64,000 nt of DNA from Actinomycetota bacterium (GCA_018333515.1 JAGXSZ010000030.1:188501-252500); one strand, 5' to 3'. Positions 6,482 to 15,239 are shown, numbered from the stretch's first letter. Made by a program: numbers and translations. Notes: generated from the sequence alone by a model not told the origin.

Positions 6482-7996
6482 ATGGCGATCACTCTTAAAC
6501 GACAGATAGATGATGAGGAAAAGCAGATAATCCTTAAGCGACACGGGAGAAAATGTTTCGCCACAGGTCACGACATACCCGCAACGGAATCGGTTCACTT
6601 CGATCATATACGTGCGTTCGCGTTGGGCGGGGAAAGCGCACTTGATAACATTGCGCCAATGTGCGAGCACCACAATAAGGCAAAGGGAACACTGAGCCTT
6701 GGCGATTTTCGCATCAAGTTGCGGCTCGAGGATTTTTTTAAGCAGGGAGATCGGCTTACACTACGCCATCTTTTCGAATATCTGAAGAAAGAAGACGATA
6801 TTGCTTCCTTTGGAGACGCTGTGACAGTAACTGAGAGAGACGGGCACATATCGCTTCAATCGCACTCACACAACTCGACACACGATTTATGGACTTGCGA
6901 GAGAACTGGATGGAAGTATTTTTATGCAACACTCCCCGTTTCCGTGCTCAACAGTGACGATGATGAAAACCACCAGTTTGGGTTGCAGCCGCGCTTCCTT
7001 ATTTTCGACAAAGTTTTCGACCTTTACAGGCATTTTCAGATATACCCTGTCCTCCAGCCTTCAATCGGGCGTATTCACGATGATAATGTTCTCTTGTTTG
7101 ACGGTCAACACAAGGCGGCGGCTCTTCTGTGGAGTGGGCGTCGTTCATTCGAGTGCAAGATTTACATTCGTCCGGATGTCAGAATCTTGAACCAGACCAA
7201 TATCGCCGCACATGACAAATTCGCCCAAACACGGTTCTTTTCCTCAGTAATGATCCTCAAGCTGGGAAGTCAATTTGGAAAGGATTTTGAAGACTACAGG
7301 AAACTTGAGGATGGCACCATCAAGAGTGAGGTTGGTTTTTTAGATTATCTTGCAAAGATTCAGGATGCCGAATTGACTCGTGGCGAAAGGAACAAAAGAT
7401 TCCGAAGCTATCTTTATAATTCGATTCTTGAGGATACTGAAAACCTGGCTAAGCCCCTTGTATCTACAAGTAACCGAAGCTCAAGCTCTCAACCTATTAC
7501 TGTTGACATGCTTTCTAAATCATTATTTGCATGCTTTCTGTTTACCGATCCAGTCGAAGACAGCATGACATCTGATGCGTACAAGAGGGAATATGAGTTC
7601 CAGAACAACATTCGACTTTTGAATATTTTGTTCGGCATGGCACTTCACAACTGGAATCCAAAAGCTTTACGGGACGATACCGAGCAGCATCGATTAAACA
7701 GAATATTTTCCTCGAAGTCTATTATGGCTTGGTCTGAACTACTTCGTGATGCCGTATGTGCTAAACTTGATCTCGAAGATGCCGATGATCGTGCCAAACC
7801 ATTTTATCGCGAACTTTGCGAAGCTGATTTCCAAAAGATCAAAAAAATTGTCGAACGCCTCATCGGATGGCCCTTGTGGTTGTCACCGATGAACAGTGAT
7901 ATCGACACCCAGCTTGCCGGAAATAAGCGCACTTTGAAAGAGTGGTTTCGCAGCAAGGGGTTAACGACCGGATATCTGATGGGAGCAAATGAATAA
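6482..7996 (+). CDS. HNH nuclease fused to a ParB/DndB-like DGQH-motif region (cassette cargo)
   Basis: 504 residues from ATG 6482, after AAAGAGG. The N-terminus holds an HNH endonuclease: FDHI (H42), then LDNIAPMC (N56) and EHHNKAKG (H63-H64), with C25 and C61 as possible zinc ligands. About 150 residues on, LLFDGQHKAAALLWSGRRSFECKIYI (D207-G-Q-H-K211) matches the DGQHR/ParB-like motif of DndB and related proteins, which bind DNA or nucleotides. The long C-terminal part is helical and unrecognised. HNH plus DGQHR is a plausible DNA-targeting defence protein. It is a single-gene cassette between attC 6 and attC 7, and among the larger cassette genes. Confidence 0.7.
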   Translation: MAITLKRQIDDEEKQIILKRHGRKCFATGHDIPATESVHFDHIRAFALGGESALDNIAPMCEHHNKAKGTLSLGDFRIKLRLEDFFKQGDRLTLRHLFEYLKKEDDIASFGDAVTVTERDGHISLQSHSHNSTHDLWTCERTGWKYFYATLPVSVLNSDDDENHQFGLQPRFLIFDKVFDLYRHFQIYPVLQPSIGRIHDDNVLLFDGQHKAAALLWSGRRSFECKIYIRPDVRILNQTNIAAHDKFAQTRFFSSVMILKLGSQFGKDFEDYRKLEDGTIKSEVGFLDYLAKIQDAELTRGERNKRFRSYLYNSILEDTENLAKPLVSTSNRSSSSQPITVDMLSKSLFACFLFTDPVEDSMTSDAYKREYEFQNNIRLLNILFGMALHNWNPKALRDDTEQHRLNRIFSSKSIMAWSELLRDAVCAKLDLEDADDRAKPFYRELCEADFQKIKKIVERLIGWPLWLSPMNSDIDTQLAGNKRTLKEWFRSKGLTTGYLMGANE

Positions 7997-8000
7997 TAAT

Positions 8001-8072
8001 GCACAACAAGGCGCTGCACCGGACGGCAATTCCGCTGAGCTCCATTGCCGCCAGCGAGCTTCAGCGTTGGGC
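8001..8072 (+). other. attC recombination site 7
   Basis: Left core GCACAAC (8001-8007), one base off consensus; right core GTTGGGC (8066-8072), perfect. The central arms GGACGGCAATTCCG and ATTGCCGCCAGCG pair, and outer CAAGGCGCTG pairs with CAGCGAGCTT imperfectly. It begins shortly after the stop codon of the HNH gene. Confidence 0.9.
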
Positions 8073-8098
8073 GGCAACGCTATACCACAGAGGCTAAC

Positions 8099-8689
8099 AT
8101 GAAGAACGGTAATCAACTCCCTCTCGAACGGTGCCCTCATTGCGGCATCGCAAAACCGCGCTTGTCAAACGAATGGAACGGCACATCGACAGAACACGGA
8201 GGGGGTAATTCGCGGCGGTGGTTTCTGTACCACTGTGCTTCATGTGGTGGCATGGTTCTTACAGCTGCGTCTGCGAAAGTTAACAATTCTGATATATCGA
8301 ATATCTGGCCAAGTCCGTTTTCCGTCTCTGACACACTGCCGGTTCGCGCGCGTGAGTTTCTTACTCAGGCGGCAGCAAGCCTCCATGCTCCGGCGGGTGC
8401 TGTAATGCTGACTGCTAGTGCCGTCGATGCCATGCTAAAGGACAAAGGCTTCAAAGATGGCTCGTTGAATTCCCGTATTGATGCCGCTGCAACGGCGCAT
8501 CTCATAACGGACGAAATGGCTGCATGGGCGCATGAAATTCGCCTCGATGCTAACGATCAACGGCATGCAGACGAAGCGGCTGCACTACCAGAGGCCGCAG
8601 ACGCCGCAAAGGGAATTGAGTTTGCAAACGCCCTCGCGCAATTTCTTTATGTCTTGCCTGCGCGCGTTGAGAGGGGACGTAAGGCATGA
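8099..8689 (+). CDS. DUF4145 protein with N-terminal zinc ribbon (cassette cargo 2)
   Basis: 196 residues from ATG 8099, with GAGG about seven bases upstream. CPHC and CASC pairs in the first 60 residues form a zinc ribbon. The following helices (LPVRAREFLTQAAASLHAPAGAVMLTASAVDAMLKDKGF) and EIRLDANDQRHADEAAA give the DUF4145 fold, with R-x-x-A-N-D-x-x-H occupying the place of R-x-x-G-N-E-x-x-H in the paralogue at 5837-6388. The two are clearly diverged, so they were probably acquired independently rather than duplicated here. Last gene of the array. Confidence 0.8.
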   Translation: MKNGNQLPLERCPHCGIAKPRLSNEWNGTSTEHGGGNSRRWFLYHCASCGGMVLTAASAKVNNSDISNIWPSPFSVSDTLPVRAREFLTQAAASLHAPAGAVMLTASAVDAMLKDKGFKDGSLNSRIDAAATAHLITDEMAAWAHEIRLDANDQRHADEAAALPEAADAAKGIEFANALAQFLYVLPARVERGRKA

Positions 8690-8699
8690 GGAAGTACGC

Positions 8700-8776
8700 G
8701 CCCAACGAATCCATTCCAGCCCGTCAAAAAGCAGCGCTTTTTACCCTTCGCTGAACCCGACTTTTCGGCGGATTCC
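8700..8776 (+). other. attC recombination site 8, right core missing
   Basis: Left core GCCCAAC (8700-8706) is perfect and is followed by GAATCC; the right arm ends GGCGGATTC at 8776. The complement of the left arm predicts GGATTC followed by GTTGGGC, but the sequence continues CCTAGGGGG instead. The rest of the palindrome (AAAAAGC...GCTTTTT apex) is intact. The site was cut exactly before its conserved right core, marking the end of the array. Confidence 0.72.
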
Positions 8777-9000
8777 CTAGGGGGTCAGCGATGCGAGCCG
8801 TTCTCTTTGAGGGCGCACGGCGGCTGCTTTCGCACCTAGTTGCGGAAAAGACGGGAGGAAAGCATGCGCATCTGGGAATAGAGCAAAACAAACCTACCAC
8901 AACCCATCAAACCAACCTCAACACCTGGCAAAAAATGCAATTATACTGTCAAATAATGTTAATATATTTTACCAGGGTGCCGATAATAATGTTACCAAGA

Positions 9001-9070
9001 GATGCAGGCGAAAGCGGGATTTAACGGTGGCCAATCTTTAAGAAAAAGGTCTACCGCCCGGGCCTGCATC
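9001..9070 (+). ncRNA. possible structured RNA or terminator hairpin
   Basis: A perfect 9-bp outer stem GATGCAGGC/GCCTGCATC (9001-9009 with 9062-9070) encloses two further stems, CGGG/CCCG (9015-9018 with 9057-9060) and CGGT/ACCG (9025-9028 with 9053-9056), separated by one-sided internal loops. TTATTTTGTT follows. The shape could be a terminator or a small regulatory RNA. It matches no riboswitch I know. Flanking parts of 8777-9262 show no gene: a degenerate attC end on the left and unassigned sequence on the right. Confidence 0.4.
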
Positions 9071-9262
9071 TTATTTTGTTCTCCGGGCATTCAACAATTA
9101 TTTATGGGGCACACAACGCCCAAAGCAACCTTCACCTGAAACACATTGCGCCTAAACCCCAACGCACACATTGCCTCAAGCGTAATACGCCCGTGTCTAA
9201 GGCGTCCTTCAACCCAAGCATCCTAATACCAAAAGATTTCCTAATAAGCGCGTGTGACGATT

Positions 9263-11179
9263 TTACTTGCGGATATCGCGGGCGGCTTTGATCGAGATGG
9301 GGTTAGCGGGCGCGCTCTCGTTGCCCGCCTCATCGACCGAGGTGACTTTGTAGTAGTAGGCCGCGTTGCGTCTTAGCGGCATTACCGTAAAGGTGTTCTT
9401 AGTTATCGTGGCGCGGTTTATCCTGACGCACTTGCCCGATATCGTGGTCGAGCAGTAGATATTGTATCCGGCGACCTTGCCGGTCGCGGGCTTGTTCCAG
9501 GTTATCTCGACCGAGCGGGGTTTAATGTTGACCACGACTCCGGTCGGCGGCATCGGGCCGGCTGCAACATTTCCGTTGCCGATATCGAAGCCGTCGACGT
9601 TGACATCCCGGCCCCGCGATTTTGTGTTTTTATCGCCGGTCACCTCTATCCTTATCGTGTGATTGCCGGCGCTCAGGGATTCTTTATAGAAGACCGGTTG
9701 CTGGTAGTTGGTCGTCGGGTTGTAGAGGTCTACTTCTTTGACGAAGGCTCCATCGATGTATACTTTTGCTATGCCGCCCGAGTCGCCTGTCCGGGCGAAC
9801 CAGCATATCGACGCGCCGCTAAAGCGCATGGTCAGCGATGAGCCCGCCGCGGAGGCGCTCTTAAGGGTTCCGCCGCTCGCGCTTGCCGAAGCGATGCTCT
9901 GCCAGGAGCCGCTCGCGGCGATTTCGGGCGCGGTATCCTCGGCGGTTATCCGCTTTTGGACGGCCGCTTTGCGCAAATCGACCAGGCCGTAACCGAAGTA
10001 GTCGTCACGCCCCGGCGTTCCTAAGTCTTGTGTCGCGAGCAAAAGCGCGCGCTGGAGCTGGTCGGCGGTGTAGGTCGGGTTGCCGGCGGATATCAGAGCC
10101 GCCGCTCCGCAAATGACGGGTGCGGCCATCGATGTGCCGCCGGCATAGACATAGGTCGGGGTGCCGCCCTTATTGTAGGTGCTCAAGATGTCGACTCCCG
10201 GCGCCGCTATGTCTACATCGGGTCCGAAATTCGAGAAATACGCTCTCTTGTCATAGGAGTCGGTCGCCCCTACCGAGACGACACCGTCATAGCTTGCGGG
10301 GTAATATGTTTCGCTGGTTCCGGCATTGCCGGCGGACGCGACTACGAGGCAACCCTTTTTGCGCGCGTACTGGACGGCGTCATCGAGGACGAACGACCAG
10401 CCCGGCCCGCCGAGGCTGAGGTTGATTATTTTCGCGCCGTTGTCGGCGGCGTACACGATGCCTTTCGAGATTTGAAGGTCGGTCCCTTCACCGTCGCGGC
10501 CAAGGACTTTGATCGCGAGTATCTTCGCGCCAGGCGCGACACCGGCGATTCCGACCGCGTTGTTCGTCTCAGCGGCTATTATGCCCGCCACATGGGTGCC
10601 GTGAAAGTGGTCGTCCATGGGGTCGTTGTCGTTGTTGATGAAATCGTATCCTTTGATTACCTTGTTCGAAAGGTCTTCATGGTTGTAGTCGACGCCCGTG
10701 TCGATTACGGCGACGACGACCGGCGTCACGGGTACTTTATCCCAAAAGTCGGGGGCGCCGATTTTAGGCAGCGCCCACTGGAGGCTGAAGTATGGGTCGG
10801 TTGGCGAGTAAAGCGCCCTTCGAATGCGATTGGGCTCGGCGAATTCGACATAAGGCAGCGCGGCGTATTCTTGAGCGGCACGTTCGACGTCCGTACCCGC
10901 CGGCAGCACTATCTGGTGGATACCGTTGTAGCTGTGGGTCGTAAGCGATTGCGCCCGGAAGGATTTGTTGATGGCGGAAAGCGCCCGCGCGCCATAGGGC
11001 GGCTTCACTTTGACCAGGATTTCCCCGGGGGCGGTGGTTCGGCCCGAGGGCATAGACCCGGTCTGTTGTGACGCGACTGATTGCGGCTGTTCAATTGATG
11101 ATGCTATAGAGGGTGCCGTACCTGGGGTGATGAAAGCTGCGAGCATGACTGCGAAAAGAATGAATGCACGAAATCGCAT
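9263..11179 (-). CDS. secreted subtilisin-family serine protease (S8) with C-terminal FnIII domain
   Basis: 638 residues. A signal peptide is followed by an I9-like propeptide (about residues 52-120; ILVKVKPPYGARALSAINK). The catalytic triad is complete: D160 in VVAVIDTGVD, H193 in HGTHVAG, S350 in GGTSMAAP, with oxyanion N285 in ASAGNAG. After the protease domain come a jelly-roll-like region (SGSWQSIASAS ... GNHTIRIEVTG, about 415-540) and a fibronectin type III domain (about 545-630; VEITWNKPATGKVAGYNIY). It is probably exported and degrades extracellular protein. It stands alone, and the gap to thrS is not shared with another gene. Confidence 0.93.
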   Translation of the reverse strand: MRFRAFILFAVMLAAFITPGTAPSIASSIEQPQSVASQQTGSMPSGRTTAPGEILVKVKPPYGARALSAINKSFRAQSLTTHSYNGIHQIVLPAGTDVERAAQEYAALPYVEFAEPNRIRRALYSPTDPYFSLQWALPKIGAPDFWDKVPVTPVVVAVIDTGVDYNHEDLSNKVIKGYDFINNDNDPMDDHFHGTHVAGIIAAETNNAVGIAGVAPGAKILAIKVLGRDGEGTDLQISKGIVYAADNGAKIINLSLGGPGWSFVLDDAVQYARKKGCLVVASAGNAGTSETYYPASYDGVVSVGATDSYDKRAYFSNFGPDVDIAAPGVDILSTYNKGGTPTYVYAGGTSMAAPVICGAAALISAGNPTYTADQLQRALLLATQDLGTPGRDDYFGYGLVDLRKAAVQKRITAEDTAPEIAASGSWQSIASASASGGTLKSASAAGSSLTMRFSGASICWFARTGDSGGIAKVYIDGAFVKEVDLYNPTTNYQQPVFYKESLSAGNHTIRIEVTGDKNTKSRGRDVNVDGFDIGNGNVAAGPMPPTGVVVNIKPRSVEITWNKPATGKVAGYNIYCSTTISGKCVRINRATITKNTFTVMPLRRNAAYYYKVTSVDEAGNESAPANPISIKAARDIRK

Positions 11180-11515
11180 GTTGTCCTTTCCGAAGCCCTT
11201 AAAGGTCTATCGACCGCTTAAGGCGCGTCCTTTGAAAGACATCGGCAGGTAAGGGGGGTTACATGAGATGTTTTTGAGTACCGGAAAGCGGCTTCGACGG
11301 TGTGTTGGGTTCGGGCCATCGTCCCCGAGATTATGTGACGGCGCGAATCTTTGATAATATATTCGCGTCGCCCCTTTGCGTATTCTGGATTATGAAGACT
11401 TCTTTCTGTATGCTTGGATATGGAGCCGCAAAGCTTCAGGCAGGCCCGGATATTTCCGGGCGCTGGTTTGATTTATGCCCGCGTCGATACGCGTATTACG
11501 CCTTGGAGGGTTTCG
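11180..11515. promoter_or_regulatory. intergenic region between the divergent subtilase and thrS genes
   Basis: About 335 bp that must hold both promoters. Visible structures are CGCGAAT/ATTCGCG around a GATAATAT loop (11343-11369) and a perfect hairpin CCCGGA-TATT-TCCGGG at 11445-11460, neither followed by a T-run. No T-box core (GGTACCGCGG-like) is present, so thrS is not controlled that way here. No further gene is seen. Confidence 0.4.
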
Positions 11516-13462
11516 ATGGAAAAAATGAATGTGGTCTTGCCGGATGGTGCGAAAATCGAGCTGGATACGGGCGCGAACGTCTATGACCTCGCCGGGAAGA
11601 TAGGCGCGCGGCTCCAGAAGGCGGCGGTCGCCGCCATAGTCAACGATGAGACGGTCGACCTGGGTACCGGGCTCGCGGACGGCGACCGGGTCTCCATAAT
11701 CACCGAGAGCGGCGCCGAGGGCATCGATATAATGAGGCACAGCATGTCGCACGTTATGGCCCAGGCGGTGACGCGCCTTTATCCTAATGTAGCGCTCGGT
11801 ATCGGCCCGACCATCCAAGACGGCTTCTACTACGACTTGGACCTCGAAAAGCGCATCTCGGTAGATGACCTCCCCGCGATAGAGGCGGAGATGGCCAAGA
11901 TAATCTCCGAGGATTTGAATTTCGAGCGCCGGGAGATGAACAAAGACGACGCCAGGCGCGAATTTAGCGGGCAGCCATACAAGTTGGAGCTTATCGACGA
12001 AATCGCGGACGCGCACGTCTCCGTCTACAAAGACGGCGAGTTTCTCGACCTTTGCCGGGGGCCGCATGTGATGTCGACCGGAAGGCTTAAGGCGTTTAAG
12101 CTCCTCAGTGTAGCCGGGGCATATTGGAGAGGCGACGAGAAGCGCCCTATGCTCCAGCGAATATACGGGACGGCCTACTTTAACGAGAAGGAACTCAAGG
12201 CGCATCTCGCGCGGCTCGAAGAAGCCGAAAAACGCGACCACCGAAAGCTCGGTCGGGAACTCGACCTCTTTACCATCGACGACGAGTTCGGCGCGGGGTT
12301 GCCGCTTTGGCATCCCAAGGGCGCGATTCTGCGCAAAGTCATCGAGGATTTCTGGAAGAATGAGCATATCAAGCGAGGCTATGAGTTGATAGCGACGCCG
12401 CATATAGCCAAGGTCGACCTGTGGCGCACCAGCGGCCACTGGGATTTTTATCGCGAGAGCATGTTCTCGCCGATGGAGGTCGAGGGGACCGATTACGTCG
12501 TCAAACCGATGAACTGTCCGGGGCATATCAAGATATATAAGAGCCATACTAGGAGCTATCGTGAGCTGCCGATTAGGTGGGCGGAGCTGGGCACGGTCTA
12601 CCGTTTCGAGCGCTCCGGCGTCTTGCACGGGCTGCTCAGGGTGCGCGGGTTCACACAGGACGACGCGCATATCTTCTGCACGCCCGAGCAGATTGAGAGC
12701 GAGATACTCGATGTTATCGAGCTGATGAGCTTTATCTTAAAGGGCTTCGGGTTCGACGATTACGACGTCTACCTGTCGACCCAGCCGGAGAAGTCGGTCG
12801 GTCTCCAGGAGAACTGGGACAAAGCGACGAGCGCGTTGAGCGCGGCGCTTGAGAAGGCGGGTCTGGCGTACGAGATAGACCCGGGCGAAGGCGTCTTCTA
12901 CGGGCCGAAAATAGATGTCAAGATTCGCGACGCGATTGGTAGGTCTTGGCAATGCACGACGATACAGGTCGATTTCAACCTTCCGGAGCGGTTCGACCTC
13001 ACTTATGTCGGCGCCGACAACCAGGAACACCGGCCCATCATGATACATAGGGCGATTTTGGGGTCGCTGGAGCGGTTTATCGGTGTCTTAATCGAGCATT
13101 ACGCGGGAGCGTTTCCGGTTTGGGTCGCGCCCGAGCAGGTCGTCGTCTTACCCATCGCCGACCGCCATAACGAGTACGCGGAGGCGGTCGGCGGCAAGCT
13201 GCGAGAGGCCGGAGTGCGCGCCGGCGTGGACATACGCACCGAGTCGGTAAACAAGAAGATTCGCGACGCGCAGTTGCGGAAGACCCCGTATATGCTCGTC
13301 GTGGGCGACAAAGAAATTGAGAACGAGCAGGTAGCGATACGTGACCGCAGCGGAAATCGCGGCCCGGTAGCGCTTGCGGCCTTTGTCGAGGAGATAATTG
13401 CGGCAATCGAATCATTTTCGAGCGGGACAGAGGCGGCGGCCGCCGACGGGGGCGGCGCATAG
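11516..13462 (+). CDS. thrS: threonyl-tRNA synthetase
   Basis: 648 residues; charges tRNA-Thr. ATG 11516 is chosen because GGAGG lies seven bases upstream and translation then begins at the TGS domain (MEKMNVVLPDGAKIELDTG). Domains: TGS about 1-62, editing domain with H75-S-M-S-H79 about 65-225, class II catalytic core about 240-530 (motif MNCPGH, RFERSGVLHGLLRVRGFTQDDAHIFC, motif 3 MIHRAILGSLERFIGVLIEH), and anticodon-binding domain about 540-640. Full length and all key motifs are present. It is first in the translation gene group; infC starts about 390 bp later behind its own leader. Confidence 0.97.
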   Translation: MEKMNVVLPDGAKIELDTGANVYDLAGKIGARLQKAAVAAIVNDETVDLGTGLADGDRVSIITESGAEGIDIMRHSMSHVMAQAVTRLYPNVALGIGPTIQDGFYYDLDLEKRISVDDLPAIEAEMAKIISEDLNFERREMNKDDARREFSGQPYKLELIDEIADAHVSVYKDGEFLDLCRGPHVMSTGRLKAFKLLSVAGAYWRGDEKRPMLQRIYGTAYFNEKELKAHLARLEEAEKRDHRKLGRELDLFTIDDEFGAGLPLWHPKGAILRKVIEDFWKNEHIKRGYELIATPHIAKVDLWRTSGHWDFYRESMFSPMEVEGTDYVVKPMNCPGHIKIYKSHTRSYRELPIRWAELGTVYRFERSGVLHGLLRVRGFTQDDAHIFCTPEQIESEILDVIELMSFILKGFGFDDYDVYLSTQPEKSVGLQENWDKATSALSAALEKAGLAYEIDPGEGVFYGPKIDVKIRDAIGRSWQCTTIQVDFNLPERFDLTYVGADNQEHRPIMIHRAILGSLERFIGVLIEHYAGAFPVWVAPEQVVVLPIADRHNEYAEAVGGKLREAGVRAGVDIRTESVNKKIRDAQLRKTPYMLVVGDKEIENEQVAIRDRSGNRGPVALAAFVEEIIAAIESFSSGTEAAAADGGGA

Positions 13463-13851
13463 CCGGATAGCGTGTAACCTAAATTCATGCTGGACAAGCC
13501 ATACGGTCTCTGCGATAATTAGTAAGTTATTCGAGACACGCCACCATCTTCTTTGATTTCGCGGCAGTCTCGACGAGGTGCCCGGGTTTACCGGGGCGCC
13601 GGGGGCGGCAGGTATAACCTGAGACGCATCCTAAAATAGAAGATTGGAAGAAGAGGTGGGCCGGGGTTCCGGCCAAAAGTTGCTTCTCACCCTAAGATGC
13701 CTAAGAGCAATTAAAAGGGTTAAGGTGTACCACGTCAGGTGGGCGGCGACTGCTGTCCGCCTTTTTATTTTAAAAGGTTGCGCGAGTAGAGATTCATCGC
13801 AGGATTTATATGTACTGTTTTGTCGACATGGAATAGGGGAGGTGAAAGCGT
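13463..13851 (+). promoter_or_regulatory. infC-rpmI-rplT leader with attenuator
   Basis: About 390 untranslated bases between thrS and infC. A hairpin GGCCGG-GGTT-CCGGCC lies at 13659-13674. A strong intrinsic terminator follows at 13741-13766 (GGCGGC/GCTGTCCGCC stem, then CTTTTTATTTT), about 85 bases before the infC start. In Firmicutes an RNA in this position lets L20 protein end transcription early, and I infer the same kind of control here. The 5' hairpin could be the alternative antiterminator partner. No gene is visible in this stretch. Confidence 0.55.
13741..13766 (+). terminator. attenuator terminator in the infC leader
   Basis: GGGCGGCGACTGCTGTCCGC with C and T-rich run CTTTTTATTTT immediately after: a stem GGCGG/CCGCC plus loop ending in a U-tract. 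Confidence 0.6.
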
Positions 13852-14391
13852 ATCGCAACAGATGCACGCGTAAATGAGAGGATTCGCACTCCGAGGGTTC
13901 GGTTGATTTCAGAGGACGGAGAGCAGCTTGGCATAAAGCCTACGTCGGAGGCGCTGCAAATCGCTTATGATGCGGGATTGGATTTGGTCGAAGTAGCGCC
14001 ACAGGCCGACCCGCCGGTCTGTAGAATAATGGACTACGGTAAGTTCAAATACGAGCAGACCCAGAAGGCGAAGAAGGCGAGGAAGCATGCCGCTACCACT
14101 ATTATCAAGGAGATGAAGCTTCGACCGAAAATCGACAGCCACGATTTCGAAGTCAAAAAGAAACACGTGGCCAGGTTCTTGGAAGGCGGGGCGAAAGTCA
14201 AGGTCACGATTATGTTTAGGGGCCGGGAGATGGCCCACACCGACCTGGGCAGGAAACTTCTTGACAGGGTAGCGGACGACCTTAAAGATATGGCCAAAAT
14301 AGAGGCGTATCCTAAATTGGATGGCCGCAATATGATTATGGTATTGGCGCCGCTATTTAAGCCTCCGGTCTCGGAAGATTCTGAAGAGTAA
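13852..14391 (+). CDS. infC: translation initiation factor IF-3 (start codon ATC)
   Basis: 179 residues; keeps ribosomal subunits apart and checks start codons. The conserved N-terminus [20 protein letters not shown] lies upstream of the first TTG (13903). In frame, TGA 13843-13845 blocks any earlier start, so the only suitable codon is ATC 13852, nine bases after GGGGAGG; this gives [15 protein letters not shown]-3 genes are known for non-AUG starts (AUU in E. coli) that let IF-3 repress its own synthesis. C-terminal domain [32 protein letters not shown] is typical. It leads the operon infC-rpmI-rplT. Confidence 0.95.
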   Translation: MATDARVNERIRTPRVRLISEDGEQLGIKPTSEALQIAYDAGLDLVEVAPQADPPVCRIMDYGKFKYEQTQKAKKARKHAATTIIKEMKLRPKIDSHDFEVKKKHVARFLEGGAKVKVTIMFRGREMAHTDLGRKLLDRVADDLKDMAKIEAYPKLDGRNMIMVLAPLFKPPVSEDSEE

Positions 14392-14566
14392 GAACCCGGA
14401 TGTTCACGATATATTCGCTCCGCATCATAGCTCCGGCAAATCAGTGCTTAAGAGAGTTGGGAGTTTGCGCGCAAAAAGCGCGACGATTAAATCGATTACT
14501 TTTGCCCGCGAGTAACTTGCGGTAAAACTGCTGTGAAAAGCGAGCAAGCTGGAAAGGAGTTACACT

Positions 14567-14761
14567 ATGCCGAAGATGAAGACCCACCGTGGAGCCGCGA
14601 AGCGCTTCAAGGTTACAGGTACGGGCAAGCTTGTCCATAAACACGCGTTCAAGAGCCATATTTTGACCAAGAAAAGCACTAAACGCAAGAGACAGCTCCG
14701 TAAAGACGGAGTGGTAGGACCGGCGAACGAGAAGAATCTTAAGATGATATTGGGAATATAA
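14567..14761 (+). CDS. rpmI: 50S ribosomal protein L35
   Basis: 64 residues, ATG 14567 after [40 protein letters not shown] and the basic tail match L35, a small rRNA-binding protein of the large subunit. It sits between infC and rplT, its universal place in bacteria. Confidence 0.97.
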   Translation: MPKMKTHRGAAKRFKVTGTGKLVHKHAFKSHILTKKSTKRKRQLRKDGVVGPANEKNLKMILGI

Positions 14762-14788
14762 AAGTTTTATTAAAGGAGTTGATTTCTG

Positions 14789-15148
14789 ATGCCAAGAACC
14801 AGAAACGCTAAGAGCACCAGAAAAAGGCATAAAAAGATACTCGAACTTGCAAAAGGGTATCGCGGAGCAAAAAGTAAGCAATTTAGGGCGGCGAACGAGC
14901 AGGTCTTGCACTCGCTATCTTATGCCTATAGGGACAGAAAAGCCAAGAAGCGCGATTTCCGCAAATTGTGGATAGCGCGAATCAACGCGGGCGCGAGGCT
15001 CAACGATCTTTCATATAGCCGCTTAATAAACGGCTTGAAACTCGCTGAGGTCGATATCGACAGGAAGGTCTTGGCCGACATGGCGCTGCACGACCCGGAG
15101 GCTTTTGCCGAGATTGCGATTATCGCCAAGGACAAGCTTACCGTTTAG
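14789..15148 (+). CDS. rplT: 50S ribosomal protein L20
   Basis: 119 residues, ATG 14789 after [73 protein letters not shown] is L20. L20 binds 23S rRNA early in assembly and in many bacteria also represses this operon through a leader RNA; the attenuator at 13741-13766 is the likely target here. It ends 20 bases before a T-box-like structure. Confidence 0.97.
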   Translation: MPRTRNAKSTRKRHKKILELAKGYRGAKSKQFRAANEQVLHSLSYAYRDRKAKKRDFRKLWIARINAGARLNDLSYSRLINGLKLAEVDIDRKVLADMALHDPEAFAEIAIIAKDKLTV

Positions 15149-15166
15149 TCGCGATTTACGTCCGGT

Positions 15167-15239
15167 CTTGAGTCTCTGAATCAAGGTGGTACCGCGGGTC
15201 CTTTCTCGTCCTGGTAGAGGAGAAGGGCCCCATTTTTTT
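15167..15239 (+). promoter_or_regulatory. T-box antiterminator module before pheS, stem I not seen
   Basis: A short stem CTTGA/TCAAG (15167-15171 with 15181-15185) is followed by the T-box core AAGGTGGTACCGCGGG (15183-15198) and a terminator hairpin GGGTCCTTTCTCG/AGGAGAAGGGCCC (15196-15231) with seven T residues (15233-15239). This is how T-box RNAs sense uncharged tRNA, here presumably tRNA-Phe for pheST. The stem I with the specifier codon normally precedes by about 100 bases, but the rplT stop codon is only about 20 bases upstream. Confidence 0.75.

Noticed and set aside
8791-9024. 77-residue frame between the array and subtilase
   Set aside because: No ribosome site, no similarity, and it crosses the hairpin region.
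10028-11071. 347-residue plus-strand frame within the subtilase
   Set aside because: Reverse of a GC-rich protease gene; Arg/Gly-rich text without motif.
11180-11515. T-box leader before thrS
   Set aside because: No GGTACCGCGG-like core.
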